Source: Paraburkholderia phosphatilytica (GTDB lineage Bacteria; Pseudomonadota; Gammaproteobacteria; Burkholderiales; Burkholderiaceae). From it: DNA of 64,000 bases. The DNA lies in NCBI RefSeq assembly GCF_003443895.1, contig NZ_QQOA01000006.1:62001-126000 (forward strand). Direction: 5' to 3'. The notes below the pieces were generated by a model. The model worked only from the letters and a program-made list of their open reading frames with translations. It was not told where the DNA came from and searched no databases. Made by a program: the position numbers and the translations under genes. Shown here piece by piece: positions 33,342 to 40,653 of this stretch. Within the stretch, counting starts at the first letter, position 1. Each line of letters opens with the position of its first letter.

Positions 33342-33683
33342 TCAGGTCGTGCAGCGTGCGACGGCGTAGCGCAGTTCCGGTTCCGGCGGATCGTCCGATG
33401 CGTCGGCCGGATGTGTGACCTTGATCACCGCGCCACCCGAAGCCGGCGTGAGCGTGACGAAGTACGACGGACTCGAACTCGAACCGATCGTCAGTTCGGT
33501 GCTGCCGCCGACGGTCGATTCCCGCACGCGCGACAGGTGGCTTTCGAGGCAGCTCGCGATCTGTCGCGCCGGTCGCGCGGACTTCGCGTAGAACATCGGT
33601 TCGGAGGCGCTCGTCGTCGGGCCATGCGAAGACCCGCACGCAGCGACCAGGAGAGCGGGGGCAAGCAGTAGCAGGCGTTTCAT
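33342..33683 (-). CDS. small hypothetical lipoprotein
   Basis: The 113-residue protein has a lipoprotein signal peptide MKRLLLLAPALLVAACGSSH with lipobox LVAAC (Cys16). The mature part is a small alpha/beta domain with two further Cys (ASCLES and VARCTT) that could form a disulfide. No family was recognised. The C-terminal segments YFVTLTPASGGAVIKVTHP and PELRYAVARC recall small envelope-stress-type lipoproteins. It is 18 bp upstream of the YdjM-like gene on the same strand, so they probably share a transcript. Confidence 0.72.
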   Translation of the reverse strand: MKRLLLLAPALLVAACGSSHGPTTSASEPMFYAKSARPARQIASCLESHLSRVRESTVGGSTELTIGSSSSPSYFVTLTPASGGAVIKVTHPADASDDPPEPELRYAVARCTT

Positions 33684-33865
33684 AGGTCGTCGTATTCGTC
33701 GGATGAGGCGGTTCGCGCGCGGGCGTCATGCACATGACGACGTGCGTGGCTTCAACACTGCAACGCTGGTTGCAGGTCAAGGCCAGCGAGGGCGCGATCG
33801 GAGATGCTCCGAGTATAGCGACGACACTTGAGCCTTCGCTGTTTCAGGATGCAACTGCGGCAACA

Positions 33866-33899
33866 AAAAAACGCGCGCGTGACGGATCGCGCGCGCGTT
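33866..33899 (-). terminator. intrinsic terminator of the porin gene
   Basis: On the minus strand AACGCGCGCG pairs with CGCGCGCGTT and is followed by a run of seven T. It lies 75 bp past the porin stop. The stem is made almost wholly of alternating CG. Confidence 0.88.
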
Positions 33900-33974
33900 C
33901 GATTGCAGTCAGGCTGTTACGTGCAGAGGACCGGCCGATCCTCCGCGCGCAACGTGGGGTTGCAGCAAAGATGC

Positions 33975-35132
33975 CTAGAAGCGGTGACGCATGCCGACGG
34001 CCACGGCCGTCTGGTTTTCCGTCGACGACGGCGCCAGCGTGTTGATCGAAGCAACGTTCGCGCCGAAGTTGCCGAGCTCGCCGGACGCATGCTGGTACAC
34101 GCCTTCGAGGTACACGTCCGTGCGCTTGCTGAGCGAGTAGTCGCCCTGCAGCGACAACGTGTGCCACTTCGGATCGCCGGTGCCGTTCGAGCCGGTCATG
34201 CGGCCGTCGGTGAACGTGTACGCGGCATCGAGGCTCAGTGCCGGCGTCAGTGCATAGCGACCGTTGACTTCAAAGTTGTCGAGGTGCAGGTTCGTGCCGC
34301 TCAGACCGCCGATCACCGTGCCGTCGACGCTCGCGCCCTGCACGTTGTCGAGCTGCGTATGGGTGTAGACGAAGCCAGCCGTCGCCGGGCCGTACGAGTA
34401 GTTCACGCCGGCACCGTAGGTGCGCTGCGTCTGCGCCGCGATGTTCGCGTCGCCGTTGCCGAGTCCGACCGCGCCGTTCGAATTGTTCGTGAGGCCCACT
34501 GCGTTGTTCACCTGCAGGTACGAGGCCGCGAAGTTCAGCGGCCCGTTGCTGTACGACGCGCCGGCGCTCCACGCGCGGTTGTTCGAGAACTGGCCGGCGT
34601 CGTTGCTGAAGCCGTACAGGCCTCCGAACTTGAAGCCCGCGTAGTTCGCGCTCGTGTACTTGACTGCGTTCTTGATTGAGAACGTGTTGTCGAGGTTGTC
34701 GTTGTCGAACGGATGCGCGGCGAGGTTGTTGCCGTAGCCGTAGCCCGCCTCCGACAGCGGCGCGAGGTAGTCGACCATCGAGTCGTATTGACGGCCGATC
34801 GTCAGCGTGCCGTATTGCTCGCTCTGCAGTCCGACGTACGCCTGACGGTTGAACAGTGTGCCGTTTTCGCTGTACTGGCCGTCGTTCATGTTGAAGCCGC
34901 TCTCCAACGTGAAGATCGCGTGGAGACCGCCGCCCAGATCTTCATTGCCTTTCAGGCCGAAGTACGTGTTCGACACCGAGCCGCTCGCCTGTTGCCAGTT
35001 GCTGTGACCGCCCTGGTTGTTCGTATAGACGAGACCGGCGTCGAGCGTGCCGTAGAGCGTGACGCTGCTTTGTGCCTGCGCCGTGACTGCGAATGCACCC
35101 AGGATGCCTGCTGCGATAAGGGTTTTTTTCAT
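33975..35132 (-). CDS. general porin, Gram-negative OmpC/Omp38 type
   Basis: The 385-residue 16-strand trimeric porin has a signal peptide MKKTLIAAGILGAFAVTAQAQ. The Burkholderia porin opening SSVTLYGTLDAGLVYTNNQGG follows, with the L3-adjacent segments FNRQAYVGLQSEQYGTLTIG and RQYDSMVDY, and a terminal GMRHRF ending in Phe for BAM recognition. It allows passive diffusion of small hydrophilic solutes. The start region AUGAAAAAAACC is A-rich and complementary over eight bases to a candidate small RNA encoded divergently upstream. Confidence 0.95.
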   Translation of the reverse strand: MKKTLIAAGILGAFAVTAQAQSSVTLYGTLDAGLVYTNNQGGHSNWQQASGSVSNTYFGLKGNEDLGGGLHAIFTLESGFNMNDGQYSENGTLFNRQAYVGLQSEQYGTLTIGRQYDSMVDYLAPLSEAGYGYGNNLAAHPFDNDNLDNTFSIKNAVKYTSANYAGFKFGGLYGFSNDAGQFSNNRAWSAGASYSNGPLNFAASYLQVNNAVGLTNNSNGAVGLGNGDANIAAQTQRTYGAGVNYSYGPATAGFVYTHTQLDNVQGASVDGTVIGGLSGTNLHLDNFEVNGRYALTPALSLDAAYTFTDGRMTGSNGTGDPKWHTLSLQGDYSLSKRTDVYLEGVYQHASGELGNFGANVASINTLAPSSTENQTAVAVGMRHRF

Positions 35133-35481
35133 GCTTTCTCACTCCGAAACAGTGCATGGAGAATCGAATATCCAGCGCGCGGAAGAAATTCGCGGCTGGC
35201 GATCCGTTGCGAAGTGTAAGGCCCGTATTCAATTGTTTGACTTCAGCGAGCACAACAATCCATTACGAAATCGGGAATGAAACTGTTAAAGCGATTTAAG
35301 TTGCTATTAATAAAGCGGTTTTCTGGAAATGAATGGTGATGAGCAGCGGCTGGTTGCGGGCGCAATGTTGTCGCGATACGACATGAACGGCTGCAGGGTC
35401 CGTACCGTCTGGGAGGGCGCGACAGGCGGCGATGCATTTGATTATTCTGTTTCGCGAAAATCAGTCTTCCGCAATGCGCGG
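35133..35481. other. porin upstream region
   Basis: This is 349 bp between the porin start and the candidate sRNA promoter. It is noticeably AT-richer than its surroundings (for example 35265-35325), as expected for porin promoters. An open frame at 35329-35616 is rejected as a gene because it runs through the sRNA promoter and terminators. No specific operator (for example OmpR) was recognised. Confidence 0.4.
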
Positions 35482-35509
35482 CTGACACGGCGGCGATCTG
35501 GATTAGAAT
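35482..35509 (+). promoter_or_regulatory. sigma-70 promoter for candidate sRNA
   Basis: CTGACA (35482-35487), 16-bp spacer, TAGAAT (35504-35509); each hexamer matches consensus at five of six positions. Transcription should start near 35516. Confidence 0.65.
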
Positions 35510-35515
35510 CATTGC

Positions 35516-35577
35516 AGCCCTCTGACCAAGGGCCTTTTTCATCCATTTTTCCACGCGGCCTTCGGGCCGCTTTTTTT
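35516..35577 (+). ncRNA. candidate ~62-nt small RNA
   Basis: A short transcript unit is defined by the promoter at 35482-35509 and a textbook terminator, GCGGCC-TTCG-GGCCGC followed by seven T (35555-35577). A first hairpin, GCCCT-N7-AGGGC (35517-35533), is followed by a U-rich single-stranded stretch CUUUUUCAUCCAUUUUUCC. The UUUUUCAU at 35535-35542 is complementary to AUGAAAAA at the start of the neighbouring porin mRNA. No coding sequence with a ribosome site fits inside. The layout (stem, U-rich seed, UUCG terminator) is that of an Hfq-type sRNA. Expression and targets are unproven; a leaderless terminator relic is the alternative. Confidence 0.55.
35555..35577 (+). terminator. UUCG-loop intrinsic terminator
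   Basis: GCGGCC (35555-35560), TTCG loop, GGCCGC (35565-35570), then TTTTTTT. It ends the candidate sRNA; no protein-coding gene precedes it on this strand within 2 kb. Confidence 0.9.
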
Positions 35578-35711
35578 ATCTATATTTTTGATCCGGGATC
35601 AAAAGTTACAGGATGAAAAGCAATAAGCCATTGTCGGCGCGGAAATAATGTCGAATTAATACGCGCGATCACGGCGCATTACCGTCCGATGCGTAACGAG
35701 GGGGCGGGGTT

Positions 35712-36176
35712 TCAGCTGCGCTTGCAGAAGATCGCGGTAATGAGCGGTCCCACCCGATGCACGATGGCCGTGCTGCCGGCGTTCGTCGCGGCGGCCTTGA
35801 CCTTGTCGAACGACCCGAACACGACCGCGCCATACGCCGACTTCGCGAGCGGCTCGCCGTCGCCCTGGCGGAACATCGGGTCGTCCTTCTCGTAGCCGAC
35901 GATCGCGAACACGCTGAAGCCGTAGGCGCGCAGGTCCGCGCCGCGGGTCGGCCAGAACGCGTTGATGGAATTGCTCTCCACGCGCATCGGTTTTGCGTCG
36001 ATCAACTGCTGCGATTCGAGGTCGCCGATGAACTGATGCGCCGATTCGTCGCAGGTCAGCGGCGCGTCGAGCGTCGGGCTGGCGTAACCGGCGAGCGGCC
36101 ATGCAGCGAGCAGCGCGCCCGATGCGATGAGCCGGGCGGAAAGACGGACGATGGATGCGGGTGTCATGGTTTGCAT
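35712..36176 (-). CDS. hypothetical periplasmic protein
   Basis: The ~154-residue protein has an N-terminal signal peptide (LSARLIASGALLAAWPLAGYAS) and a mature domain of ~120 residues containing SAHQFIGDLESQQLIDAKPM, GFSVFAIVGYEKDDPMFRQG and a C-terminal TAIFCKRS. Two Cys (TCDES near the mature N terminus, IFCKRS at the end) could form a disulfide. No family was recognised. Starts at 36176 and 36167 are both possible. It is transcribed leftward, away from the lipid operon, which begins 118 bp away. Confidence 0.68.
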   Translation of the reverse strand: MQTMTPASIVRLSARLIASGALLAAWPLAGYASPTLDAPLTCDESAHQFIGDLESQQLIDAKPMRVESNSINAFWPTRGADLRAYGFSVFAIVGYEKDDPMFRQGDGEPLAKSAYGAVVFGSFDKVKAAATNAGSTAIVHRVGPLITAIFCKRS

Positions 36177-36293
36177 CGAACTGTACCGGCGTTTGGCCGC
36201 GCGTGCTTGCCAAATCTTGCCGAAAGCGGTTCCAGCAGCGGGAAAACACTTGAGAACAGCAAGCTTTCTCAAACACGTATATATTTCCGCGTT

Positions 36294-36974
36294 ATGACTC
36301 CGAAAGCTTCACCGCCGCAATCCGTGCCGCTCCCGAGAACCTGGGACGCCCGGCTTGCGCGCCGGCTCGTCACGCCGCTCGCACACACAGCGGTCACGCC
36401 GAACCACCTGACCACGCTGCGGCTGCTGATCGGTGTCGCGGGCGCGCTGTGCCTCGCGCATGGCGGCTTTGCGTGGACCAACCTGGGCGCCTGCCTGATC
36501 GTGCTGTCGAATTTCGTCGATCACACGGACGGCGAGCTTGCGCGGATCAGCGGCAAGACCAGCCGCATCGGGCACTTTTACGATCTGGCGTGCGACGCAC
36601 TTGTCACGGTATTCCTGTTCGGCGGCATGGGCGTCGGCCTGCAACGGACGCAGCCGGGCAGTTTCGTCCCGCCGGCGCTGCCCGGGTGCGCGGCGGGCGT
36701 GGCGGTGGCGCTGATCTTCTTCCTGCGGATGCGCATCGAGGAGATGGCGGGCAAAGACGGCACGAAGCAGGCGTCTGCAGGCGGTTTTGAAACCGAAGAC
36801 GTGTTGTACCTTCTGCCGCTCGTCACGCTGACGGGTATCGTGACGCCTTTCCTTCTGGCAGCGTCGATCGGCGCGCCGCTGTTCGCGGTTTGGGTCGTGA
36901 TCGATTACCGGCGCGTATCGCACCGTGCACGTCGCGCTGCCGACGAATCCAGTCAGCTGCGGACCAGCCGATGA
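36294..36974 (+). CDS. CDP-alcohol phosphatidyltransferase
   Basis: The 226-residue integral membrane enzyme has the complete family signature D-x2-DG-x2-AR-x8-G-x3-D-x3-D at residues 76-101 (DHTDGELARISGKTSRIG then HFYDLACD), so it should be active. It transfers a phospho-alcohol from CDP-alcohol to a second alcohol, or a CDP-lipid to an alcohol. About six transmembrane segments are present. It is the first gene of a four-gene overlapping operon whose last member is a nucleotidyltransferase that could make the CDP-alcohol. The product differs from PgsA, PssA and Cls pathways by context; the exact lipid is unknown. Confidence 0.86.
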   Translation: MTPKASPPQSVPLPRTWDARLARRLVTPLAHTAVTPNHLTTLRLLIGVAGALCLAHGGFAWTNLGACLIVLSNFVDHTDGELARISGKTSRIGHFYDLACDALVTVFLFGGMGVGLQRTQPGSFVPPALPGCAAGVAVALIFFLRMRIEEMAGKDGTKQASAGGFETEDVLYLLPLVTLTGIVTPFLLAASIGAPLFAVWVVIDYRRVSHRARRAADESSQLRTSR

Positions 36975-37795
36975 GCACGTCTGCGAAAGAAAACGTGGCC
37001 TTCACAGCCGGCATCGATCCGGCGAGCCACCGCGCGATCGAGTCATCGCATGGCGCGCCGGACGCCGACCAGGCCGTCGCCAACCGCGTACGCAGCTTCG
37101 ACATCGCCAGGCTGCGTCAAGACTTCGCCGACCAGGGCGCGTTCCTGTATCTGGACGACTTTCTTGCGCCGGAAGTCACCGGCGAGCTGATTGCGGCGGC
37201 GCGCGGCCTCGTCGATGAGATCAACCGCAATTACCTGCCGGGTCACAAGCAGGGCGGCAGCGTGAGCCGTCATACGATCGACCGGCTGGCGCCGTTCATC
37301 GCCGAGCTGTACCGCTCGAAGGCGCTGATCGGCTGGCTCGGGCAGCTGACCGGCGACCGCCTGATGGAGTCGCCCGCCGACGATCCGCACGCGTACGCGC
37401 TCTATTACTACCACCGCGCCGGCGATCATATCGGCTGGCACTACGACACCTCGTACTACGACGGCCGCCGCTACACGCTGCTGCTCGGCGTGATCGACGA
37501 CTCGTCGTGCCGGCTCGACTACGAGCTGCATACGCGCAATCCCGACGTGGCGGACGTGCCCGGCTCGGTGCAGATTCCACCGGGCGGCCTCGTGTTCTTC
37601 GATGGCGACAAGCTGCGACACCGCGTGACGCCGGCCGGCGCGAACGAGTTTCGCGTCTCGCTGACATTCGAATACGTGACGGATCCGAACATGCGTCCGT
37701 GGCGCCGTTTCGTGTCGAACATGAAGGATGCGATCGCGTACTTCGGCTTCCGCCAGGTGTTCCGTCAGTTCGCCAAACGCGGCGGTGGCGTATGA
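36971..37795 (+). CDS. Fe(II)/2-oxoglutarate-dependent oxygenase
   Basis: The 274-residue double-stranded beta-helix oxygenase has the iron triad His157-x-Asp159 (GWHYDTSYYDG) and His217 (DKLRHRVTP), with Arg228 (EFRVSLTFEY) to bind 2-oxoglutarate. Overall it resembles proteins labelled HalD/BesD-like. However, it keeps the Asp ligand that radical halogenases lose, so hydroxylation is more likely than halogenation. It overlaps both neighbours by ATGA, indicating tight coupling in the lipid operon. Its substrate may be the lipid head group or acyl chain made there (inference). No membrane anchor is seen. Confidence 0.86.
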   Translation: MSTSAKENVAFTAGIDPASHRAIESSHGAPDADQAVANRVRSFDIARLRQDFADQGAFLYLDDFLAPEVTGELIAAARGLVDEINRNYLPGHKQGGSVSRHTIDRLAPFIAELYRSKALIGWLGQLTGDRLMESPADDPHAYALYYYHRAGDHIGWHYDTSYYDGRRYTLLLGVIDDSSCRLDYELHTRNPDVADVPGSVQIPPGGLVFFDGDKLRHRVTPAGANEFRVSLTFEYVTDPNMRPWRRFVSNMKDAIAYFGFRQVFRQFAKRGGGV

Positions 37796-38799
37796 CCCGC
37801 GCCGCGACCGTCCTGCTGTCGCTCGGCATCGCGCTCTTTATCGGGCTGCTCGCGTGGCAGGGCTTCGGCTCGGTCATGTCGACGCTGATGGCGGCCGGCT
37901 GGGGCCTCGCGCTCGTCGCCGCGTTCCACGTCGTGCCGCTCGTGCTCGACGCCGGCGCGATCTCCGCGCTGTTCGACCGTCGCGACGCCGATGGTCCGAC
38001 GCATCGCGACGCGCTCGTGTCGCGCTGGATCGGCGAGTCGGTCAACAGCCTGCTGCCCGCCGGCCAGATCGGCGGCCCGGTGATGATGGTGCGGCAGCTG
38101 TCGCAGCGCGGCATGCGGATGCGCGACGCGGCGGCGTCGATCACCGTCAGCACCACGTTGCAGGCGCTCGCGCAGATCGTGTTCGCGGTGCTCGGCCTCG
38201 CGCTCTTCAGCGCTTACGCGGCGCACGGCGCGCTGCACGACCTGCGCGCCGCCACGCTGATCGCGACCGCGGTGCTGACCTGCATGATCGCGATGTTCTA
38301 TGTCGCGCAGCGTCGCGGGATGTTCGGCCGGCTGCTGCGGGTGCTGTCGAAAGTGCTCGGCAAACACGAGTGGGGCGATCTCGCGACTCGAGCCGATGCG
38401 GTCGACGCGGCCGTGCACGACCTGTACGAAGACCGCGCGCGCGTCGCGTCGAGCTTTGCGCTGAGCCTCGTCGGCTGGATCGTCGGGACGGCCGAAGTGT
38501 GGCTCGCGCTGCGCTTTCTCGGACACCCGGTCGGCTGGATCGACGCGTTGCTGCTCGAAAGCGTCGGCCAGGCGATCCGCGGCGCGGCGTTCGCGATTCC
38601 CGGCTCGCTCGGCGTGCAGGAGGGCGGCTATCTGCTGCTCGCGCCGCTCGTCGGTTTGCCGCCGGATGCGGCGCTTGCACTGTCATTGGCCAAACGCGCG
38701 CGCGAGCTGCTGCTCGGCGTGCCTGGCCTGCTCTACCTCCACTTCAGCGAACGAAGCTGGCAGCGGCGGCGCGCAACGCGTCTGCCCGTTAGCGACTGA
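37792..38799 (+). CDS. lysylphosphatidylglycerol synthase TM-domain-like (UPF0104) membrane protein
   Basis: The 335-residue protein has about eight hydrophobic segments of the LPG_synthase_TM/UPF0104 type (HpnL is a hopanoid-linked member). It includes ESVNSLLPAGQIGGPVMMVR near residue 82 and a C-terminal FAIPGSLGVQEGGYLLLAPL, both typical of the family. These domains are thought to flip lipids or to anchor head-group-modifying enzymes. No catalytic aminoacyl-transferase domain is attached. It overlaps the oxygenase gene (ATGA) and precedes the nucleotidyltransferase by 24 bp. Confidence 0.85.
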   Translation: MTRAATVLLSLGIALFIGLLAWQGFGSVMSTLMAAGWGLALVAAFHVVPLVLDAGAISALFDRRDADGPTHRDALVSRWIGESVNSLLPAGQIGGPVMMVRQLSQRGMRMRDAAASITVSTTLQALAQIVFAVLGLALFSAYAAHGALHDLRAATLIATAVLTCMIAMFYVAQRRGMFGRLLRVLSKVLGKHEWGDLATRADAVDAAVHDLYEDRARVASSFALSLVGWIVGTAEVWLALRFLGHPVGWIDALLLESVGQAIRGAAFAIPGSLGVQEGGYLLLAPLVGLPPDAALALSLAKRARELLLGVPGLLYLHFSERSWQRRRATRLPVSD

Positions 38800-38823
38800 C
38801 CAGAACTTTTCAAGGGAACGCCC

Positions 38824-39585
38824 ATGCGAGCCATCATTCTTGCCGCAGGACTCGGCCTGCGTCTCCAGCAACCGGCGGGAGAGCAGTTTCCGAAGTGCCT
38901 CCTCAAGTTCGACGGCGTGTCGCTGCTCGAGCGTCATCTGCAGATGCTCGATGCTGCTGGCGTCACGGAGGTCGTGCTCGCGCTCGGCTTTCAGCCCTCG
39001 CTCGTCGAGGACGAATTGAAGCGCATCGGCTGGCCGCATCCGGTCGAGATCGTGCTGAATCCGCGCTTCGACCTGGGCAGCGTGCTGACTGTGCATACCG
39101 TCGCCGATGCGCTGACGCGTGGCGGCGACGTGCTGCTGATGGACGCCGACGTGCTGTACGACGAGCGCATTCTGCGCCCGCTCGTCGCGGGCGAGGCTGC
39201 GAACCGTCTGCTGATCGATCGCGAATTCGAGGTGGGCGACGAGCCGGTGAAGCTGTGCCTGAAGGACGGCGTGCCGGTCGAACTGCGCAAGCAGGTGGCG
39301 GTGAGCCTCGAGTACGACACGATCGGCGAATCGATCGGCTTCTTCCGGTTGCGTGAAGAGGCGGCGCGGCGATTCGCGGAGATCGTCAAGGGTTACGTGG
39401 ACAGCGGCCGCGCGAACCTGCCGCATGAGGAAGCGGTGCGCGATCTGCTGCTGGAGCGCAGCTTCGCGTTCGATACCGCCGACGTCACGGGCGCGCCGTG
39501 GATCGAGATCGACTTCCCGAACGACGTGGCGCGCGCGGCCGCCGAGATTCTGCCGCAGCTGCAGCCCTTGCTCGCGTCGCGGTGA
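38824..39585 (+). CDS. NTP-transferase (phospho-alcohol cytidylyltransferase-like)
   Basis: The 253-residue nucleotidyltransferase begins MRAIILAAGLGLRLQQPAGE with the downstream Lys in QFPKCLL, and has a metal-binding LLMDADVLYDERIL near residue 105. The compact single-domain form and the NPRFDLGSVLTVHTVADAL segment resemble LicC choline-phosphate and inositol-1-phosphate cytidylyltransferases more than RmlA-type hexose enzymes. It would make a CDP- (or NDP-) alcohol for the phosphatidyltransferase three genes upstream. AAGGGAACG supplies a ribosome site. The alcohol substrate cannot be read off. Confidence 0.84.
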   Translation: MRAIILAAGLGLRLQQPAGEQFPKCLLKFDGVSLLERHLQMLDAAGVTEVVLALGFQPSLVEDELKRIGWPHPVEIVLNPRFDLGSVLTVHTVADALTRGGDVLLMDADVLYDERILRPLVAGEAANRLLIDREFEVGDEPVKLCLKDGVPVELRKQVAVSLEYDTIGESIGFFRLREEAARRFAEIVKGYVDSGRANLPHEEAVRDLLLERSFAFDTADVTGAPWIEIDFPNDVARAAAEILPQLQPLLASR

Positions 39586-39592
39586 GGTGAAA

Positions 39593-39610
39593 GGTCACCG
39601 GTCGGTGACC
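39593..39610 (+). terminator. hairpin after the lipid operon
   Basis: GGTCACC-GGTC-GGTGACC is a perfect 7-bp stem 8 bp beyond the nucleotidyltransferase stop. There is no T-run after it, so it may stabilise the 3' end rather than terminate. Confidence 0.4.
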
Positions 39611-39618
39611 TGGCGCAA

Positions 39619-39721
39619 AAGCTTATCAGAAGCTTGTCATGGCAATGATAAGCTTATCAAATCTTATCAATCTGCTGATAAGATTCCGCGCCAATTGATA
39701 AGATTCCCCGGAATCCTATCA
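39619..39721. repeat. cluster of TGATAAG/CTTATCA heptamers
   Basis: Six exact copies of the heptamer in both orientations lie at 39622, 39646, 39653, 39663, 39676 and 39696, with a near-copy (CCTATCA) at 39715. Copies 2 and 3 abut to form the 14-bp palindrome TGATAAGCTTATCA. AAGCTTATCA (39619-39628) is also the inverted partner of TGATAAGCTT (39646-39655). The two downstream copies share TGATAAGATTCC. The region is AT-rich in a GC-rich genome and lies between two convergent operons, so it is not an obvious promoter. Confidence 0.7.
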
Positions 39722-39744
39722 ACCGCCATTCGTCCACCCACCCC

Positions 39745-40653
39745 TCACAGCGCCTCATTCACCGCGCGCAGGAACTGCTTCGTCCGCTCATGCTGCGGCG
39801 ACGTGAAGAACGGCTGCGGCGCGCCCTGCTCGATAATCTTCCCCTGCGAGAAGAAGCACACGCGATCCGCGAACTCGCGCGCGAAGCCCATCTGGTGCGT
39901 GACCATCAGCATCGTCAGGCTGTGCTCGTGACCGAGCCGGCGAATCACGTTCAGCACTTCGCCGCACAGTTCCGGGTCCAGCGCGGACGTCACTTCGTCG
40001 AACAGCATCACCTTGGGCCGCATCGCGAGCGCGCGGGCGATCGCCACGCGCTGCTGCTGACCGCCGGATAGCTGCGACGGGTAGTGATTGCACTTGTCCT
40101 CGAGCCCGACGAGCGACAGCAGCTCGCGCGACCGCTCGGTCGCTTCGCGGCGCGAAAGTCCGAGCACGTACATCGGCGCCTCGATCGTATTCGCGAGCGC
40201 AGTCATGTGCGGGAACAGGTTGAAGCTCTGGAACACCATGCCTATCTTGCTGCGCACGCGCCGCAAATGCGCGACCGATGCCGGCACCAGCTTGCCGTTG
40301 CGCGACATGTGCGTGAGCGGTTCGCCGTCCACTTCGATCATGCCGTCGGTGATCGGGTCGAGCGTCATCAGCACGCGCAGCAGCGTCGACTTGCCCGAAC
40401 CGCTTGGGCCGATGATCGCGACCTTCTCGCCGCGCGCGACGTCGAGGTCCAGCTGATCCAGCACGGTGAGTGCGCCATAGCGTTTCGTGACGCCCTTGAA
40501 GCGCACCATCGGCGCGTCCGGCTGGCTCGCGCGTTGCGCATCGCCCAGAACCTGGGGGTGGGGCTCTCGCTTCATCTGCGTCTCCGGATGATCGGGGGAT
40601 GACGTCGTGGTCTCCCGGTGTTCGGTGTTGCCGGTCAGTTCGCGTGCGCTCAT
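39745..40653 (-). CDS. ehuA: ectoine/hydroxyectoine ABC transporter ATPase
   Basis: The ~302-residue ABC ATPase has Walker A GPSGSGKST, signature LSGGQQQRVAIARAL, Walker B VMLFDEVTSALD and switch His VTHQMGF. Polar amino-acid-type importers look like this. ATG at 40653 overlaps the ehuD stop (ATGA). It has a poorly conserved N-terminal extension of ~45 residues before VRFKGVTKRYGALTVLD; a later start (for example the Met in APMVRF) is possible. It powers the EhuBCD uptake system, and its neighbours (eut/doe genes) define the substrate as ectoines. Confidence 0.92.
   Translation of the reverse strand: MSARELTGNTEHRETTTSSPDHPETQMKREPHPQVLGDAQRASQPDAPMVRFKGVTKRYGALTVLDQLDLDVARGEKVAIIGPSGSGKSTLLRVLMTLDPITDGMIEVDGEPLTHMSRNGKLVPASVAHLRRVRSKIGMVFQSFNLFPHMTALANTIEAPMYVLGLSRREATERSRELLSLVGLEDKCNHYPSQLSGGQQQRVAIARALAMRPKVMLFDEVTSALDPELCGEVLNVIRRLGHEHSLTMLMVTHQMGFAREFADRVCFFSQGKIIEQGAPQPFFTSPQHERTKQFLRAVNEAL

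Noticed and set aside
35329..35616. 95-residue open frame upstream of the porin
   Set aside because: It runs through a promoter, two hairpins and a terminator; no ribosome site or plausible protein.
36971..37795. Radical halogenase call for the 2OG oxygenase
   Set aside because: The iron-binding Asp159 is present, whereas Fe(II)/2OG halogenases have Gly or Ala there.
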